DNA from: Oscillatoriales cyanobacterium
GTDB lineage: Bacteria; Cyanobacteriota; Cyanobacteriia; Cyanobacteriales; Microcoleaceae
NCBI GenBank assembly: GCA_004294385.1
Contig: REAP01000079.1
Span: forward strand, 1 to 42,157
Direction of reading: 5' to 3'
Length of the DNA: 42,157 nucleotides
Below the pieces are notes generated by a model. It was not told the origin of the DNA and did no database searches. It worked only from the letters and a program-made list of their open reading frames with translations. Position 1 is the first letter of the stretch. The number at the start of each line of letters is the position of its first letter. The position numbers were made by a program, and so were the translations under genes. Positions 16,701 to 25,647 of this stretch are shown one piece after another.

Positions 16701-17147
16701 TTAACTGTCAATTTCTAAAAGTGCCAGAAGTTCAGTCAATCTTTCGGGATCGGTGAGGTATAAGTATCCCACCAAAGTTTCTAAGCTACTTGCTTGTTGA
16801 TAAATCTCTGGATCTGCCCGCTGGGAACGGCCCGCAGCAGCATTGCGGCCGCGCTTGACAATTGCTAATTCTGTACTGTTCAAGTAAGGAGAGATCGATC
16901 GCAAATGACGCGCTTGAGTTTCGGCTCGTACTTGTCCCACCACCAATTCGTGATAAGCTTGCAATTTTTTGGGCGGAACTAAGTAAAAAGTGCGAACGTG
17001 TAGTTCGTATACTGCATCTCCTAAGTAAGCCCAAGCTGCTGGCGAAAGCCTTTCTATTTCTGCTGATGTCGCCATCCCAGGATGTAATCGATTTAAACTG
17101 ACATTAGTCAGACTCAGCTTTTGCTCATTATCTGCGATCGGCGACAT
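16701..17147 (-). CDS. mrnC: Mini-ribonuclease III
   Basis: 148 residues: a lone RNase III catalytic domain without a double-stranded RNA-binding domain, as expected for Mini-III, which trims 23S rRNA ends from the precursor stalk. The signature AWAYLGDAVYELHVR has D44 and E47, and the C-terminal acidic motif SLETLVGYLYL supplies E123, so the metal site is complete. GRNAAAGRSQRADPEIYQQAS is the conserved connecting loop. The first ~28 residues are a variable extension. It precedes rlmB on the same strand, a conserved association for 23S rRNA maturation; the 246-bp gap (no gene, mostly AT-rich) leaves co-transcription open. Confidence 0.92.
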   Translation of the reverse strand: MSPIADNEQKLSLTNVSLNRLHPGMATSAEIERLSPAAWAYLGDAVYELHVRTFYLVPPKKLQAYHELVVGQVRAETQARHLRSISPYLNSTELAIVKRGRNAAAGRSQRADPEIYQQASSLETLVGYLYLTDPERLTELLALLEIDS

Positions 17148-17392
17148 ACTTTTTCAATAAAACTTTCGCACAGCTTTTTCTCGTCACTTGTTAATCTCTT
17201 GACATTTCACCCATTGTAGCGAGTGCACGGGCTGGTTAAGGCAATCGCTTTGACTTGATATTTACCCAATATCTATTTTAGACTACACCATTTTTTTAGA
17301 TATCTGCCATACATCTTTATATTTGCTCAAAATCATAAAAATTTGCTATCCAGTTGTCAGAACCGGATAGCTAATTTCATCCACTTTTTCGG

Positions 17393-17749
17393 TCAAGCAT
17401 CCTTGACGTTTTTTACGGCCTCATCAACACTCGGCTGCAAAGACAAGAATTTATCTAAGCGAACCACTTTAACAGTCCCTGTTACACGGGGATTGGTAAC
17501 AATTTGCAATGTCCCCTCCAAACCTTGGGCTTTCTTGACAAGTTGCACAAGTGCGCCCAAGCCTGAACTATCCAAAAAGTCAATTGTGGACAAGTCCAAA
17601 ATTACGTGTTTTGGACCATCATCGATACATTTGGTCAGTACCTTCCGAAAAGCTGCCTCAGAAAAAGCGTCCAGTAGGCCCGTCAGGCGAAATAGCTGAT
17701 AGTTATTCCTGACTTCGCGAGTGCCTCTGAGGCTAACGGTCAGGGTCAA
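17393..17749 (-). CDS. STAS-domain anti-sigma factor antagonist-like protein
   Basis: 118 residues from the TTG at 17749. It is a single STAS domain (SpoIIAA/RsbV type) with the phosphorylation loop DFLDSSGLGAL; D60 and S61 match the Asp-Ser pair phosphorylated by anti-sigma kinases. Such proteins release sigma factors or other partners when dephosphorylated. The start is uncertain. A strong AGGAGG (17767-17772) is 17 nt from the TTG but 5 nt from an in-frame ATT at 17761, which would add four residues (122 total). No ATG or GTG is in frame. The 240-bp gap towards mrnC holds no visible gene. Confidence 0.85.
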   Translation of the reverse strand: MTLTVSLRGTREVRNNYQLFRLTGLLDAFSEAAFRKVLTKCIDDGPKHVILDLSTIDFLDSSGLGALVQLVKKAQGLEGTLQIVTNPRVTGTVKVVRLDKFLSLQPSVDEAVKNVKDA

Positions 17750-17766
17750 TGGCTCAGAAATGACAC

Positions 17767-17772
17767 CCTCCT
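17767..17772 (-). promoter_or_regulatory. Strong Shine-Dalgarno for the STAS gene
   Basis: AGGAGG on the minus strand, ideal in sequence. It is 5 nt upstream of the in-frame ATT codon (17761-17759) and 17 nt upstream of the TTG (17749). The spacing favours initiation at ATT over the TTG. This is discussed as a finding. Confidence 0.6.
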
Positions 17773-17832
17773 AGCAAGGTATTGCTTAAAGTCGAGGCTT
17801 CATTGTAGGAGTTTTTTGGTTTTTTGTCTACT

Positions 17833-17965
17833 GTTTAGTCATTAGTCATTGGTCATTGGTCATTAGTCATTAGTTATTGGTTATTGGTTATTGGTTATTG
17901 GTTAGCTGACTGTTGACTGTTGACTGTTGACCACTGACTACTGACTGCTGACTACTGACTAATGA
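17833..17965. repeat. Heptamer STRR array overlapping the end of carA
   Basis: Runs of GTCATTA/GTCATTG, GTTATTG, then GACTGTT and GACTACT/GACTGCT units. The right edge overlaps the last codons and TAG stop of carA (stop at 17952-17954), so the carA C-terminal residues VISQ are encoded by repeat sequence. Confidence 0.85.
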
Positions 17966-19109
17966 CTACTTTCTGATGTTCTCGCATGGACTGTACGAAT
18001 CGATCGAACAAATAGTCAGCATCATGGGGGCCAGGACTGGCTTCGGGGTGATACTGGACTGAGAACAGTGGCAAGGTTTTGTGCTTCAATCCTGCTACGG
18101 TGCGATCGTTCAAATTGAGATGAGTAATTTCAACTTCGGGGACTAACGAGTCTGGGTCGATCGCAAAACCGTGATTTTGGCTAGTAATTTCCACTTGCTG
18201 AGTTAAACCAGCCGGGTGATTCAATCCCCGGTGTCCAAACTTGAGTTTAAAAGTTTCCGCACCCAAAGAAAGTCCCAAAATCTGGTGTCCCATGCAAATA
18301 CCGAACACAGGTTTGTCCGACTTTAACAAAGCCTTCGCAGTCTCAATCCCTTCCGTTACCGCCGAGGGGTCTCCAGGGCCGTTGGACAGAAAAATGCCAT
18401 CCGGGTTGTACTTCAGGATTTCCTCTGGCGTTGTGTCAGCGGGAACAACAATTACCCGACAGCCATAACTGGCCAAACGTCGCAGAATGTTGCGCTTGAT
18501 CCCAAAATCGATCGCCACCACCGTCCACATTTCAGCACCAGCGGGTTTGACTGTCGGACTAAATTCCCAAACCGAGTCAGTGGCCTCTGACCACTCATAA
18601 ACCTCGCGGGTAGTCACTTCCCGGACAAGGTTTAGCCCGTCCATGCTGGGGGAGTCTTGGACTTGTTCCAACAGCTCAGCAGGGTCGAGAATGGAGGTAG
18701 AAATACCACCGTTGATGGCTCCCACCGTGCGAATTTTGCGAGTCAGGGCGCGGGTGTCAATGCCATAAATTCCGGGGATATTGTATTGTTTGAGGTAGTC
18801 TGGCAGAGATTGGGACGATCGCCAGTTACTAGGGCGATCGCATACATTCCGAGCAATAGCTGCTCGAATGTGCGGGTGCGAAGACTCTTCATCTTCGAGA
18901 TTTACCCCGGTATTGCCCAATTCTGGGTAAGTAAAAGTGACGATTTGTCCCGAATAACTGGGATCGGTCAAAACTTCCTGATAGCCAGTCATCCCAGTAT
19001 TGAATACTACTTCGCCGACGACGGTGGTGCGAGCACCAAAAGACCAGCCGCGGTAAGCAGTACCATCAGCGAGGACTAGGAGAGCGGGTTGTGCAGTTGA
19101 AAGTGACAT
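17952..19109 (-). CDS. carA: Carbamoyl-phosphate synthase small (glutaminase) subunit
   Basis: 385 residues, the normal length. It hydrolyses glutamine and passes ammonia to CarB for carbamoyl phosphate, the precursor of pyrimidines and arginine. The N-terminal CPSase domain (~6-150) has VVFNTGMTGYQEVLTDPSY. The class I glutamine amidotransferase domain (~195-380) has the nucleophile C272 in FGICMGHQ and the H354/E356 pair in QYHPEASPG; HRGLNHP is also present. The ATG has AAGGA five bases upstream. carB is not in the window, so the subunits are unlinked here, as is common in cyanobacteria. The last residues derive from an STRR. Confidence 0.97.
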   Translation of the reverse strand: MSLSTAQPALLVLADGTAYRGWSFGARTTVVGEVVFNTGMTGYQEVLTDPSYSGQIVTFTYPELGNTGVNLEDEESSHPHIRAAIARNVCDRPSNWRSSQSLPDYLKQYNIPGIYGIDTRALTRKIRTVGAINGGISTSILDPAELLEQVQDSPSMDGLNLVREVTTREVYEWSEATDSVWEFSPTVKPAGAEMWTVVAIDFGIKRNILRRLASYGCRVIVVPADTTPEEILKYNPDGIFLSNGPGDPSAVTEGIETAKALLKSDKPVFGICMGHQILGLSLGAETFKLKFGHRGLNHPAGLTQQVEITSQNHGFAIDPDSLVPEVEITHLNLNDRTVAGLKHKTLPLFSVQYHPEASPGPHDADYLFDRFVQSMREHQKVVISQ

Positions 19110-19249
19110 GGCATCCTTAATTGTCGTGTGGTTTCATTCTTATCACTGCCGGGGATTTGATGCTAGCCGGCAAAATACAAATATTGTTTCAAATTTCTGC
19201 AATTGAAGTTTTTGCGATCGAGATTCAGCACCTTGTGGCTCTATTTGAC

Positions 19250-19282
19250 ATAGGGCATAGGGCATAGGGCATCGGGAATTGG
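19250..19282. repeat. Short GGGCATA heptamer run
   Basis: Three GGGCATA-type units followed by GGGAATT, the same STRR family as 2951-3180. It lies in the 294-bp gap between carA and the protease gene, which otherwise shows nothing gene-like. Confidence 0.75.
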
Positions 19283-19403
19283 TAATCCGTTTATATCCGT
19301 TAAATCCGTTACAGAATCCGTTGCCGAACTTCCTTCTTCCTATAAATCTATACCGATCGGCAGTTGCTCCTGTTACGATCGAGCTATAGCGTTTAACCAA
19401 ACT

Positions 19404-20048
19404 ATGCCTCACAAATCTCCTTTACCCTTACTCTCAAACCTATACAAACATCAACGGTTAGCTCAAAACCTACGAAAACCCTTACTGGTTTTAACAACCG
19501 TTATTTCTCTGAGCAGTTCAATTTTAGTAGGGACTGTTGCCAACTCTTCGCGAGCACTAGCTCAAGAAAGTGAGGGATGCTTCATGCGGAGCTCAAGCGG
19601 CCGAACTGTCAACCTCAGCGAATCCGTCTGCGGTTTTCTGCCCAAAGACTTAACCCCAGCTACTTCCACAGCAGCCAAGTCAGGAGTATTTCAGGCAAAA
19701 ATCAAACGCCGAGAAGCTAATATCCCAGTCATCGAAGTCACATTTAACGGCACACAAAAGTTCGATATGATGGTAGATTCGGGAGCCAGTGGCACAGTAA
19801 TTACACCAGCAATGGCCAAAGCCCTGCGCGTGATTCCTTCGGGAACAGTCCAAGCAAAAACTCCCAACGGAGAGGCTACTTTTCCCCTAGGCCGCCTGAC
19901 ATCTATTCAAGCTGGAGGTTTGACCATTAAAAATGTAGTTGTAGCCATCTCGCCGTCCCTAGATATCGGATTGTTAGGTCACGACTTTTTTGGTGATAAA
20001 GACGTGACGATTAAGTTAGATGTGATTGAATTTCGATCGCGTTCTTAA
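19404..20048 (+). CDS. Secreted retropepsin-like (clan AA) aspartic protease
   Basis: 214 residues. An N-terminal signal peptide is likely (basic region 15-25, hydrophobic ~26-46, cleavage near ALAQ at ~54). The mature part has two Cys (59, 76). The single-chain aspartic protease domain at ~95-207 contains the active-site MMVDSGASGTVI (D125-S126-G127) and the flap/second motif DIGLLGHDFF (~188-196). Proteins of this type act as dimers with one Asp per chain; the natural substrate is unknown. Start ATG at 19404; a GATCGAGC(T)ATAG stretch just upstream contains no clear promoter. An STRR starts 8 bases after the stop. Confidence 0.85.
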   Translation: MPHKSPLPLLSNLYKHQRLAQNLRKPLLVLTTVISLSSSILVGTVANSSRALAQESEGCFMRSSSGRTVNLSESVCGFLPKDLTPATSTAAKSGVFQAKIKRREANIPVIEVTFNGTQKFDMMVDSGASGTVITPAMAKALRVIPSGTVQAKTPNGEATFPLGRLTSIQAGGLTIKNVVVAISPSLDIGLLGHDFFGDKDVTIKLDVIEFRSRS

Positions 20049-20378
20049 AAAAAAGTTAGTTGTTATTTGTTAGTTGTTATTGGTTAGTTGTTATTGGTTA
20101 GTTGTTATTGGTTATGAGTAGCAACTAACAGCTAACAAATAATAACCAACAATAGATTACTGCCAAACAGTTAACAGTTAACCATCAACAATCATCTGAC
20201 GGTACAACCGGAATTGATATCAGTCCTCTTGAGAGGACTTTCGCTTTGAGGCAGGGTTTCAACCCTTGCCGGACTATGGGTTGTACCTAATTTTTGACAC
20301 CAATGACAACTGCCAACTGACAACTGCCAACTGCCAACTGCCAACTGCCAACTATCAACTATCAACTATTAACTGACT
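20049..20378. repeat. Intergenic gap filled with STRRs and a half MITE
   Basis: Heptamer runs GTTAGTTGTTATTGG (20056-20117) are followed by their inverse (TAGCAACTAACAGCTAAC, to ~20150). A partial copy of the GGACACGG-family MITE (20201-20310) comes next, and then GCCAACT and ATCAACT heptamers (20305-20372) run to just before the trpD stop. No gene is seen. Confidence 0.85.
20201..20310. mobile_element. Truncated GGACACGG-family MITE
   Basis: Contains the border motif CAACCGGAATTGATAT (20206-20220), the hairpin AGTCCTCTTGAGAGGACT (20222-20239), CGCTTTGAGGCAGGGTTTCAACCC and GCCGGACTA, ending with the terminal-repeat remnant TTTTTGACACCAATGAC. Only one half of the full element (compare 37910-38144) is present. 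Confidence 0.7.
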
Positions 20379-21422
20379 TCACTTCAAAAATTCAACCAAC
20401 TCCTCCAACTTCAACCAAGCTTCGCCACTCAATAAAATCTCCTTCGCCAAAACAACTCCAGCCTCGTGATCACCCAAAGGAATCACACCTCCCACCTGAA
20501 AAGCCAAAGACGCATTCAAAGCCACAACATCCATTTGTGCCCGCGTTCCCTTACCCTGAAGAACATTCCGCAAAATCTCAGAATTTTCCTCAACATTTCC
20601 GCCTTTCAAAGACTCGATCGCACAATGTGTCAATCCTACCTTCGTAGCATCCAAAGTAGTAACTTCTACTTTGCCATTCGACAAAATCGCCAAGTCTGAA
20701 ATATCCCCCAAACCCGCTTCATCCAACTTTTCTCTGCCATGAATCACCACCGCCAACTCAGTCCCCAACTCAGCCAAAGCTTCGGCAATAGTTGATACCA
20801 GACTCGGATCGAACACCCCGATTACCTGACCTGTAGGGCGCATAGGATTCACGAGGGGGCCCAAAAGGTTAAAAATAGTCCGCACCTTCAAAGTACGGCG
20901 CAGCGACGCTACAGCCTTGAGTGCGGGATGCCACCCAGGTGCAAATAAAAATGTGATACCCACGGAGTCTACCGCAGCTCTCACTCTTTCGGAATCTGCG
21001 TTGAGGTTGACTCCCAGTGCTTCCAATACATCAGCAGAACCTACTTTACTTGATGCCGATCGATTTCCGTGTTTCGCGACTCGCACTTGGCCGGCGGCGG
21101 CGACAAAAGCCACAGCAGTTGAAATGTTAAATGTGGAAGCGCCGTCGCCACCAGTACCGCAAGTATCAATCAATTTCAGGTTGGAAACAATGCTCTGGGA
21201 CTCGCCTGTGAGGGACTGAGACTGCAACACCTGAGCCATTCCGGCCAATTCTGGGGCAGAGATGCCTTTTGCTTGGAGAGCGGCTAGAATCGCGCCGGAG
21301 AGTACGGGGGGAATAGCCTCTGCTAGCCATCCTTGCATTAAGTTGGCTGCGGTGGCGCGATCGAGAGATTGTCTGTCTAACAATTGTTGCAGCAAACTAG
21401 GCCACAGAGGAGAATCAGTCAT
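20379..21422 (-). CDS. trpD: Anthranilate phosphoribosyltransferase
   Basis: 347 residues, the expected length. It transfers phosphoribose from PRPP to anthranilate in tryptophan synthesis. The helical N-terminal domain spans ~8-72. The PRPP site DTCGTGGDGASTFNIST begins at ~86 (GTGGDG 89-94). KHGNRSASSKVGSADVLEALG (117-137) follows, along with the anthranilate/phosphate segments FLFAPGWHPA, RRTLKVRTIFNLLGPLVNP and HGREKLDE. The Mg-binding acidic pair is probably DE in KLDEAG. There is no Shine-Dalgarno. The gene stands alone with no other trp gene beside it. An ATCAACT STRR begins a few bases after the stop. Confidence 0.97.
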   Translation of the reverse strand: MTDSPLWPSLLQQLLDRQSLDRATAANLMQGWLAEAIPPVLSGAILAALQAKGISAPELAGMAQVLQSQSLTGESQSIVSNLKLIDTCGTGGDGASTFNISTAVAFVAAAGQVRVAKHGNRSASSKVGSADVLEALGVNLNADSERVRAAVDSVGITFLFAPGWHPALKAVASLRRTLKVRTIFNLLGPLVNPMRPTGQVIGVFDPSLVSTIAEALAELGTELAVVIHGREKLDEAGLGDISDLAILSNGKVEVTTLDATKVGLTHCAIESLKGGNVEENSEILRNVLQGKGTRAQMDVVALNASLAFQVGGVIPLGDHEAGVVLAKEILLSGEAWLKLEELVEFLK

Positions 21423-21423
21423 C

Positions 21424-21994
21424 GGATTTTAGATTTTAGATTTTAGATTTTGGATTGCACCCACAGCCTGTAACGTTCACAGGATGATGAGCATTTATAC
21501 TACCACTGTTGCTCAATATGAATTTTTTGATACAACAATTGCCTCTGTGTTGTGGCAATTTCAAAAAGCAACACCAGTAGTATACAGAGTTACCGACCGT
21601 CAGCTCTATTATTTATCAGGGAGAATAATTAACACTAACTGACAACATCTGTGGCAAGCCTTGAGCTTGATTGGCGGATTAAGGCTAGTAGGGTGCGTCC
21701 GAAAGGCGAACCCTTACGCTGAAACGGAAAACCTGATAATACTGACGCACCCTACGCTGCGGAGTTTAAATGCCGAACAGCTTAGTTGCAAATTTACTTC
21801 ATCGGCGTCTCGCCCATCGCCTCAAAGCCTACAGTTAGTGTTGTGCTGTTGCTTGTTGCTTATTGGTGATTATCGATTTTTGGTTGTTACTTATTGGTTG
21901 ACATTATCGGTTAAGCTACTTACTTAACCACTAAAATATTACTAACAACCTCTCTAAAATATTCAATTTAAAGAAATAAACAGGGTATTAAAAA
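21424..21994. other. 570-bp gap with repeats, no convincing gene
   Basis: From left: AGATTTT-type direct repeats (21424-21456); an imperfect inverted repeat whose arms are TATACTACCACTGTTGCT (21496-21513) and AGCAACACCAGTAGTATA (21567-21584), with an inner ATTGCC/GGCAAT stem; the ~100-bp GTAGGGTGCGTC element at 21684-21784; and an AT-rich leader to the five-PAS kinase. An 88-codon open frame over 21661-21927 is largely repeat translation and is not called. Confidence 0.7.
21684..21784 (+). repeat. ~100-bp TAGGGTGCGTC element, copy 1
   Basis: Starts GCTAGTAGGGTGCGTC and ends CCGAACAGCTTA; the inner part TAGGGTGCGTC...GACGCACCCTA is itself inverted. A near-identical copy lies in the opposite orientation at 25648-25745. 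The pair brackets the five-PAS kinase and receiver genes. Confidence 0.85.
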
Positions 21995-21997
21995 GTG

Positions 21998-24982
21998 ATG
22001 GATCAAAAAATGGAACATAAAGAAATGGACTGCCTGAACATCAAGGAGGCGCTACAGCAAATGGAAGCAAAATATTATAGTATATTTGAAAATGCTATTT
22101 CCGGTATTTTTCAAACAACCCCTGAAGGGCGCTACCTCAGTGCTAACCCCGCCCTAGCTCGCATCTACGGGTACAATTCCACAGACGAAATGATGCTTGC
22201 CTTGACCGATATTAGCCACCAACTTTATGTCGAAACCCAGCGACGATCAGATTTTATTGCCGCTTTGCAAGAACATGATATTGTGTCCGATTTTGAGTCA
22301 CAGATTTATCGCCGAGACGGAACAATAATTTGGATTGCCGAAAATGCGCGGGCTGTCCGCGATCAAAATGGTGAATTGCTCTACTATGAAGGTTTTGTCG
22401 AAGATATCACCCAGCGCAAGCAAGCAGAATCTGGACTTAGAGAAAGCGAAGAACGCCTGCGTTTGGTAATTGAAAGTGTCAAGGATTACGCTATATTTAT
22501 GTTAGATATTGACGGATATGTAGCTAGCTGGAATTCTGGAGCAGAAGGCATTTTTGGCTATAAATCCTATGAAGTAGTCGGCAAACATTCTGAGTGTTTT
22601 TACACCAAAGAAGGTCTTGAACTTAGTAAGCCTAAAGAAAAATTAGCAATAGCGATCGCAGAAGGTCGATATCAGGATGAAGGCTTGCGGATTCGCAAGG
22701 ATGGATCGCGATTTTGGACTAAAGTTATTGTGACGACCTTGCGCGATGAAAGCGGAGAGTTGCGCGGCTTTTCTCAAGTAATGCAGGACATTACTAAGCA
22801 AAAGCGGGCGGGAGAGGAAAGGATGCAGTTGATTACTTCTTTGCAGGAGTCGGAAAAAAAGTTTCGCACTCTGTACGAATCGACTACTGATGCGGTAATG
22901 TTGCTAGATGAAATAGGTTTTTTGGACTGCAATCCGGCTACTTTAAAATTGTTTGGTTGCATCAGTGAATCAGAGTTTTGTGGCAAGCATCCCTCGGAAT
23001 TTAGCCCGCAAATTCAACCAAATGGGCAAGATTCCATGAGTCTATCACAAGAGCGAATTAATGCAGCTTTGACAGCAGGAAGTTGCCGTTTTGACTGGAT
23101 TCACTGTAGGTTAGATGGTTCGGAGTTTCCGGCTGAGGTGCTACTTACTTCTATGGATATTGGCGGCAAAATAGGTCTGCAAGCGGTGGTGCGCGACATT
23201 ACTGAGCGGGTGCAGGCAGAGGAGGCCTTGAAGCACGCTAATGAGGTGTTAGAATGTCGGGTTCAAGAGCGTACAAGTCAGTTAGAGTCAGCTATTCAAC
23301 AGTTGCGTTTGTCGGAAGAAAAGTTTTCTAAGGCTTTTCGCTCTAGTCCAGATTCGATGACTATTACTACTTTTACTAATGGGCTGTTTATTGATGTTAA
23401 TGATAGTTTTTTGTCGATGATGGGTTACTCTCAGCAAGAGGTAATTGGTCAGACAGTGCCGCAATTGAATATTTGGGTAAGGCCAGAAGATCGAGCGACT
23501 TTTAGGCAAATTTTGGATGAGCAAGGTGTTGTTCGCAACCGCGAGTGCGAGTTTCAAATGAAGTCGGGTGCGGTGGTGGTTTGTTTGCTGTCAGCCGAGT
23601 TGATTAATTTGGGAGACGAACTCTGTATGGTGGCGGTGATGACGGATATTACCGATCGCAAACACGCAGAAGAGGCCCTACGGGAAAGCCAGCGGGCCTT
23701 GGCTACACTGATGAGCAATTTGCCGGGAATGGCCTACCGTTTTCGCAATGATGCCGATCGCAGTATGGAGTTTGTCAGCGAGGGTTGCTATCAGTTAGCT
23801 GGCTATTCCCCTGAAGAGTTTATCGGTACTAGGCAAATTTCTCTCTCAGAATTGACTCACCCAGACGATCGCGATACCTTTTGTAACGCCGTCGAAGTTG
23901 CTTTACGAGAAAATCGACCCTACCAACTAACTTATCGCATTACCTCCAAAAGTGGGGAAGTGAAATGGGTTTGGGAACAGGGTTTAGGCGTGCTTTCTGA
24001 GTCTGGAGAATTGATCGCTTTGGAAGGATTAATTACTGATATTTCCGAACAAAAACGCAGTGAAGAGGCTTTGGTGCGATCGCAAACTGAGTTAACCGAA
24101 CAAAAGCTTCAGCTTGAAAATACTCTGCACGAATTGCAACAAACTCAAGCCGTCTTAATTCACACAGAAAAAATGTCTACACTCGGTCAAATGGTAGCCG
24201 GTGTTGCTCACGAAATTAACAATCCCGTCAGCAGCGTCTGCGGTAATCTCGTTCACCTCAGTCACTATACAGATGATTTGCTAGATTTACTCGCTCTTTA
24301 CCAGGAGAACTTCTTACAGCCACCAGCAGTAATTCAAGATAAAATTGAGGAGATAGAACTAGATTTTCTGTTAGAAGATTTACCAAAAGCCATGTCATCG
24401 ATGCAGGTTGGAGCCGATCGCATTCGGGAAATTGTGCGATCGCTCCAAATTTTTTCCCGCAAAGACGATAATAAAATGAGCCGCGTTAACCTCCACGAAG
24501 GAATTGACGGCACATTGTTAATTCTGCAAAGCCGACTCAGAGCTAGAGGTGGCCATCCTGAAATTGCCGTCATTAAAGAGTACGGAAACTTACCTTTGGT
24601 TGAGTGTTACGCAGGGAAAGTCAATCAGGTATTTATGAATTTGATCGGAAATGCGATCGATGCGATCGAGGAGTACAATCAAGGGCGTTCTCTTGTCGAA
24701 GTAAAAGCTAACCGCAGCAAAATTAAAATTAAAACAGAAATCCAAAACTCAAACGTAATCGTTCGGATTTCCGATAACGGCCCAGGTATGCCAGAGGAAG
24801 TTTCCCAGCAATTGTTCGATGCTTTTTTCACCACCAAACCAGCCGGAAAAGGCACTGGCTTAGGCTTGTCAATTTCCCACAAAGTTGTCAAAGAACATGG
24901 TGGTAAACTTAGTTGTGTATCAGCACCGGGTCAAGGAGCAGAGTTTATCATTGAATTGCCGATCGAACAAATTAGTCAGTAG
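21998..24982 (+). CDS. Multi-PAS sensor histidine kinase
   Basis: 994 residues from the ATG (995 from the GTG at 21995, which has AGGG 9 nt upstream). No membrane segment, so a cytoplasmic sensor. About five PAS domains in series (~22-145, 150-270, 285-405, 440-560, 565-690), most followed by PAC ends such as DITQRKQAE and DITDRKHAEEAL. Coiled coils lie at ~405-440 and ~690-725. The H-box VAGVAHEINNPVSSV carries phospho-acceptor H738. The HATPase has the N-box FMNLIGNAIDAIE, G1 ISDNGPGMPEE and G2 GTGLGLSISHKVVKEHGG. No receiver is attached; the converging receiver at 25220-25615 is a candidate partner. The stop TAG and final residues ISQ sit in an STRR. Confidence 0.92.
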   Translation: MDQKMEHKEMDCLNIKEALQQMEAKYYSIFENAISGIFQTTPEGRYLSANPALARIYGYNSTDEMMLALTDISHQLYVETQRRSDFIAALQEHDIVSDFESQIYRRDGTIIWIAENARAVRDQNGELLYYEGFVEDITQRKQAESGLRESEERLRLVIESVKDYAIFMLDIDGYVASWNSGAEGIFGYKSYEVVGKHSECFYTKEGLELSKPKEKLAIAIAEGRYQDEGLRIRKDGSRFWTKVIVTTLRDESGELRGFSQVMQDITKQKRAGEERMQLITSLQESEKKFRTLYESTTDAVMLLDEIGFLDCNPATLKLFGCISESEFCGKHPSEFSPQIQPNGQDSMSLSQERINAALTAGSCRFDWIHCRLDGSEFPAEVLLTSMDIGGKIGLQAVVRDITERVQAEEALKHANEVLECRVQERTSQLESAIQQLRLSEEKFSKAFRSSPDSMTITTFTNGLFIDVNDSFLSMMGYSQQEVIGQTVPQLNIWVRPEDRATFRQILDEQGVVRNRECEFQMKSGAVVVCLLSAELINLGDELCMVAVMTDITDRKHAEEALRESQRALATLMSNLPGMAYRFRNDADRSMEFVSEGCYQLAGYSPEEFIGTRQISLSELTHPDDRDTFCNAVEVALRENRPYQLTYRITSKSGEVKWVWEQGLGVLSESGELIALEGLITDISEQKRSEEALVRSQTELTEQKLQLENTLHELQQTQAVLIHTEKMSTLGQMVAGVAHEINNPVSSVCGNLVHLSHYTDDLLDLLALYQENFLQPPAVIQDKIEEIELDFLLEDLPKAMSSMQVGADRIREIVRSLQIFSRKDDNKMSRVNLHEGIDGTLLILQSRLRARGGHPEIAVIKEYGNLPLVECYAGKVNQVFMNLIGNAIDAIEEYNQGRSLVEVKANRSKIKIKTEIQNSNVIVRISDNGPGMPEEVSQQLFDAFFTTKPAGKGTGLGLSISHKVVKEHGGKLSCVSAPGQGAEFIIELPIEQISQ

Positions 24983-25215
24983 TCAGTGGTTATTGGTTAT
25001 TGGTTATTTGCGGTGCCCTGAGCCCTTCGACCCTTCGACTCCGCTCAGGACAGCGCTCCGCTCAGGATAAACTCCGTCGAAGGGTTATTGGTTATTTGTT
25101 CCCAATTCCCAATTCCCAATTCCCAATTCCCAATTCCCAATTCCCAATTCCCAATTCCCAATTCCCAATTCCCAATTCCCAATTCCCAATTCCCAATCCA
25201 ATTCCCAATTCCCCT
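24972..25215. repeat. STRR plus CCCTTCGAC repeat between kinase and receiver
   Basis: ATTAGTCAGTAGTCAG (encoding the kinase C-terminus) and TTATTGG units come first. Next is a CCCTTCGACTCCGCTCAGG / GTCGAAGGG inverted element (25018-25085), then about 16 AATTCCC heptamers (25098-25215). It ends five bases before the receiver stop. The CCCTTCGAC element is related to the 33-bp repeats at the right end of the window. Confidence 0.9.
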
Positions 25216-25219
25216 TACA

Positions 25220-25615
25220 TTATAATTTAGATAAAGCAGATTTAATAGTTTCTAGCAACTCAGTCTGCGACCAAGGTTTCAACAAACAACGATGGAGATT
25301 AGCTTGTTTTTTTGCCCGCTCAATCGCTGCTTGATCCGCTTGACCCGTCAGCATAATTTTAATAACTTTTGGGAACCGCTCGTGGACGCGAATCAAAAAA
25401 TCATCACCCTTAATACCAGGCATTAACCAATCAGAAATAATCACAATGACACTAATCTGATCGTGATCTAGTTCCTCTATTAAATCCAAAGCTTCATAGG
25501 CATCTTCGGCTGCTTCATACTTGTAGCTAGTCCCGAATTCTGTTGATAGCTGCATCCTCAGACTATCTAAGACCATTCTCTCATCGTCAACACACAAAAT
25601 AACAGGTTTAGACAT
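25220..25615 (-). CDS. Single-domain response regulator (receiver)
   Basis: 131 residues, only a REC domain. Acidic pocket D10/D11, phospho-acceptor D62 in IISDWLMPG, T90 in MLTGQAD and K113 in LLKPW, all intact. There is no output domain, so it should act by phosphotransfer or protein contact. It is a close paralogue of the receiver at 27663-28058 (shared SDWLMPG, GQAD, ANLHR and KPWS). The start ATG is at 25615. It is downstream of the REC-PAS-HK gene on the same strand, separated by the inverted ~100-bp element, and converges with the five-PAS kinase. Confidence 0.93.
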   Translation of the reverse strand: MSKPVILCVDDERMVLDSLRMQLSTEFGTSYKYEAAEDAYEALDLIEELDHDQISVIVIISDWLMPGIKGDDFLIRVHERFPKVIKIMLTGQADQAAIERAKKQANLHRCLLKPWSQTELLETIKSALSKL

Positions 25616-25647
25616 TGTTTTTCATCTTACTATGATACTAACTCTTT

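Noticed and set aside
21661..21927. An 88-codon frame upstream of the five-PAS kinase
   Set aside because: Much of it is the TAGGGTGCGTC repeat and it has no conserved domain.
25098..25215. AATTCCC tandem array considered as a CRISPR or centromere-like site
   Set aside because: The 7-bp period with no spacers is a standard cyanobacterial STRR; there are no partition genes nearby.
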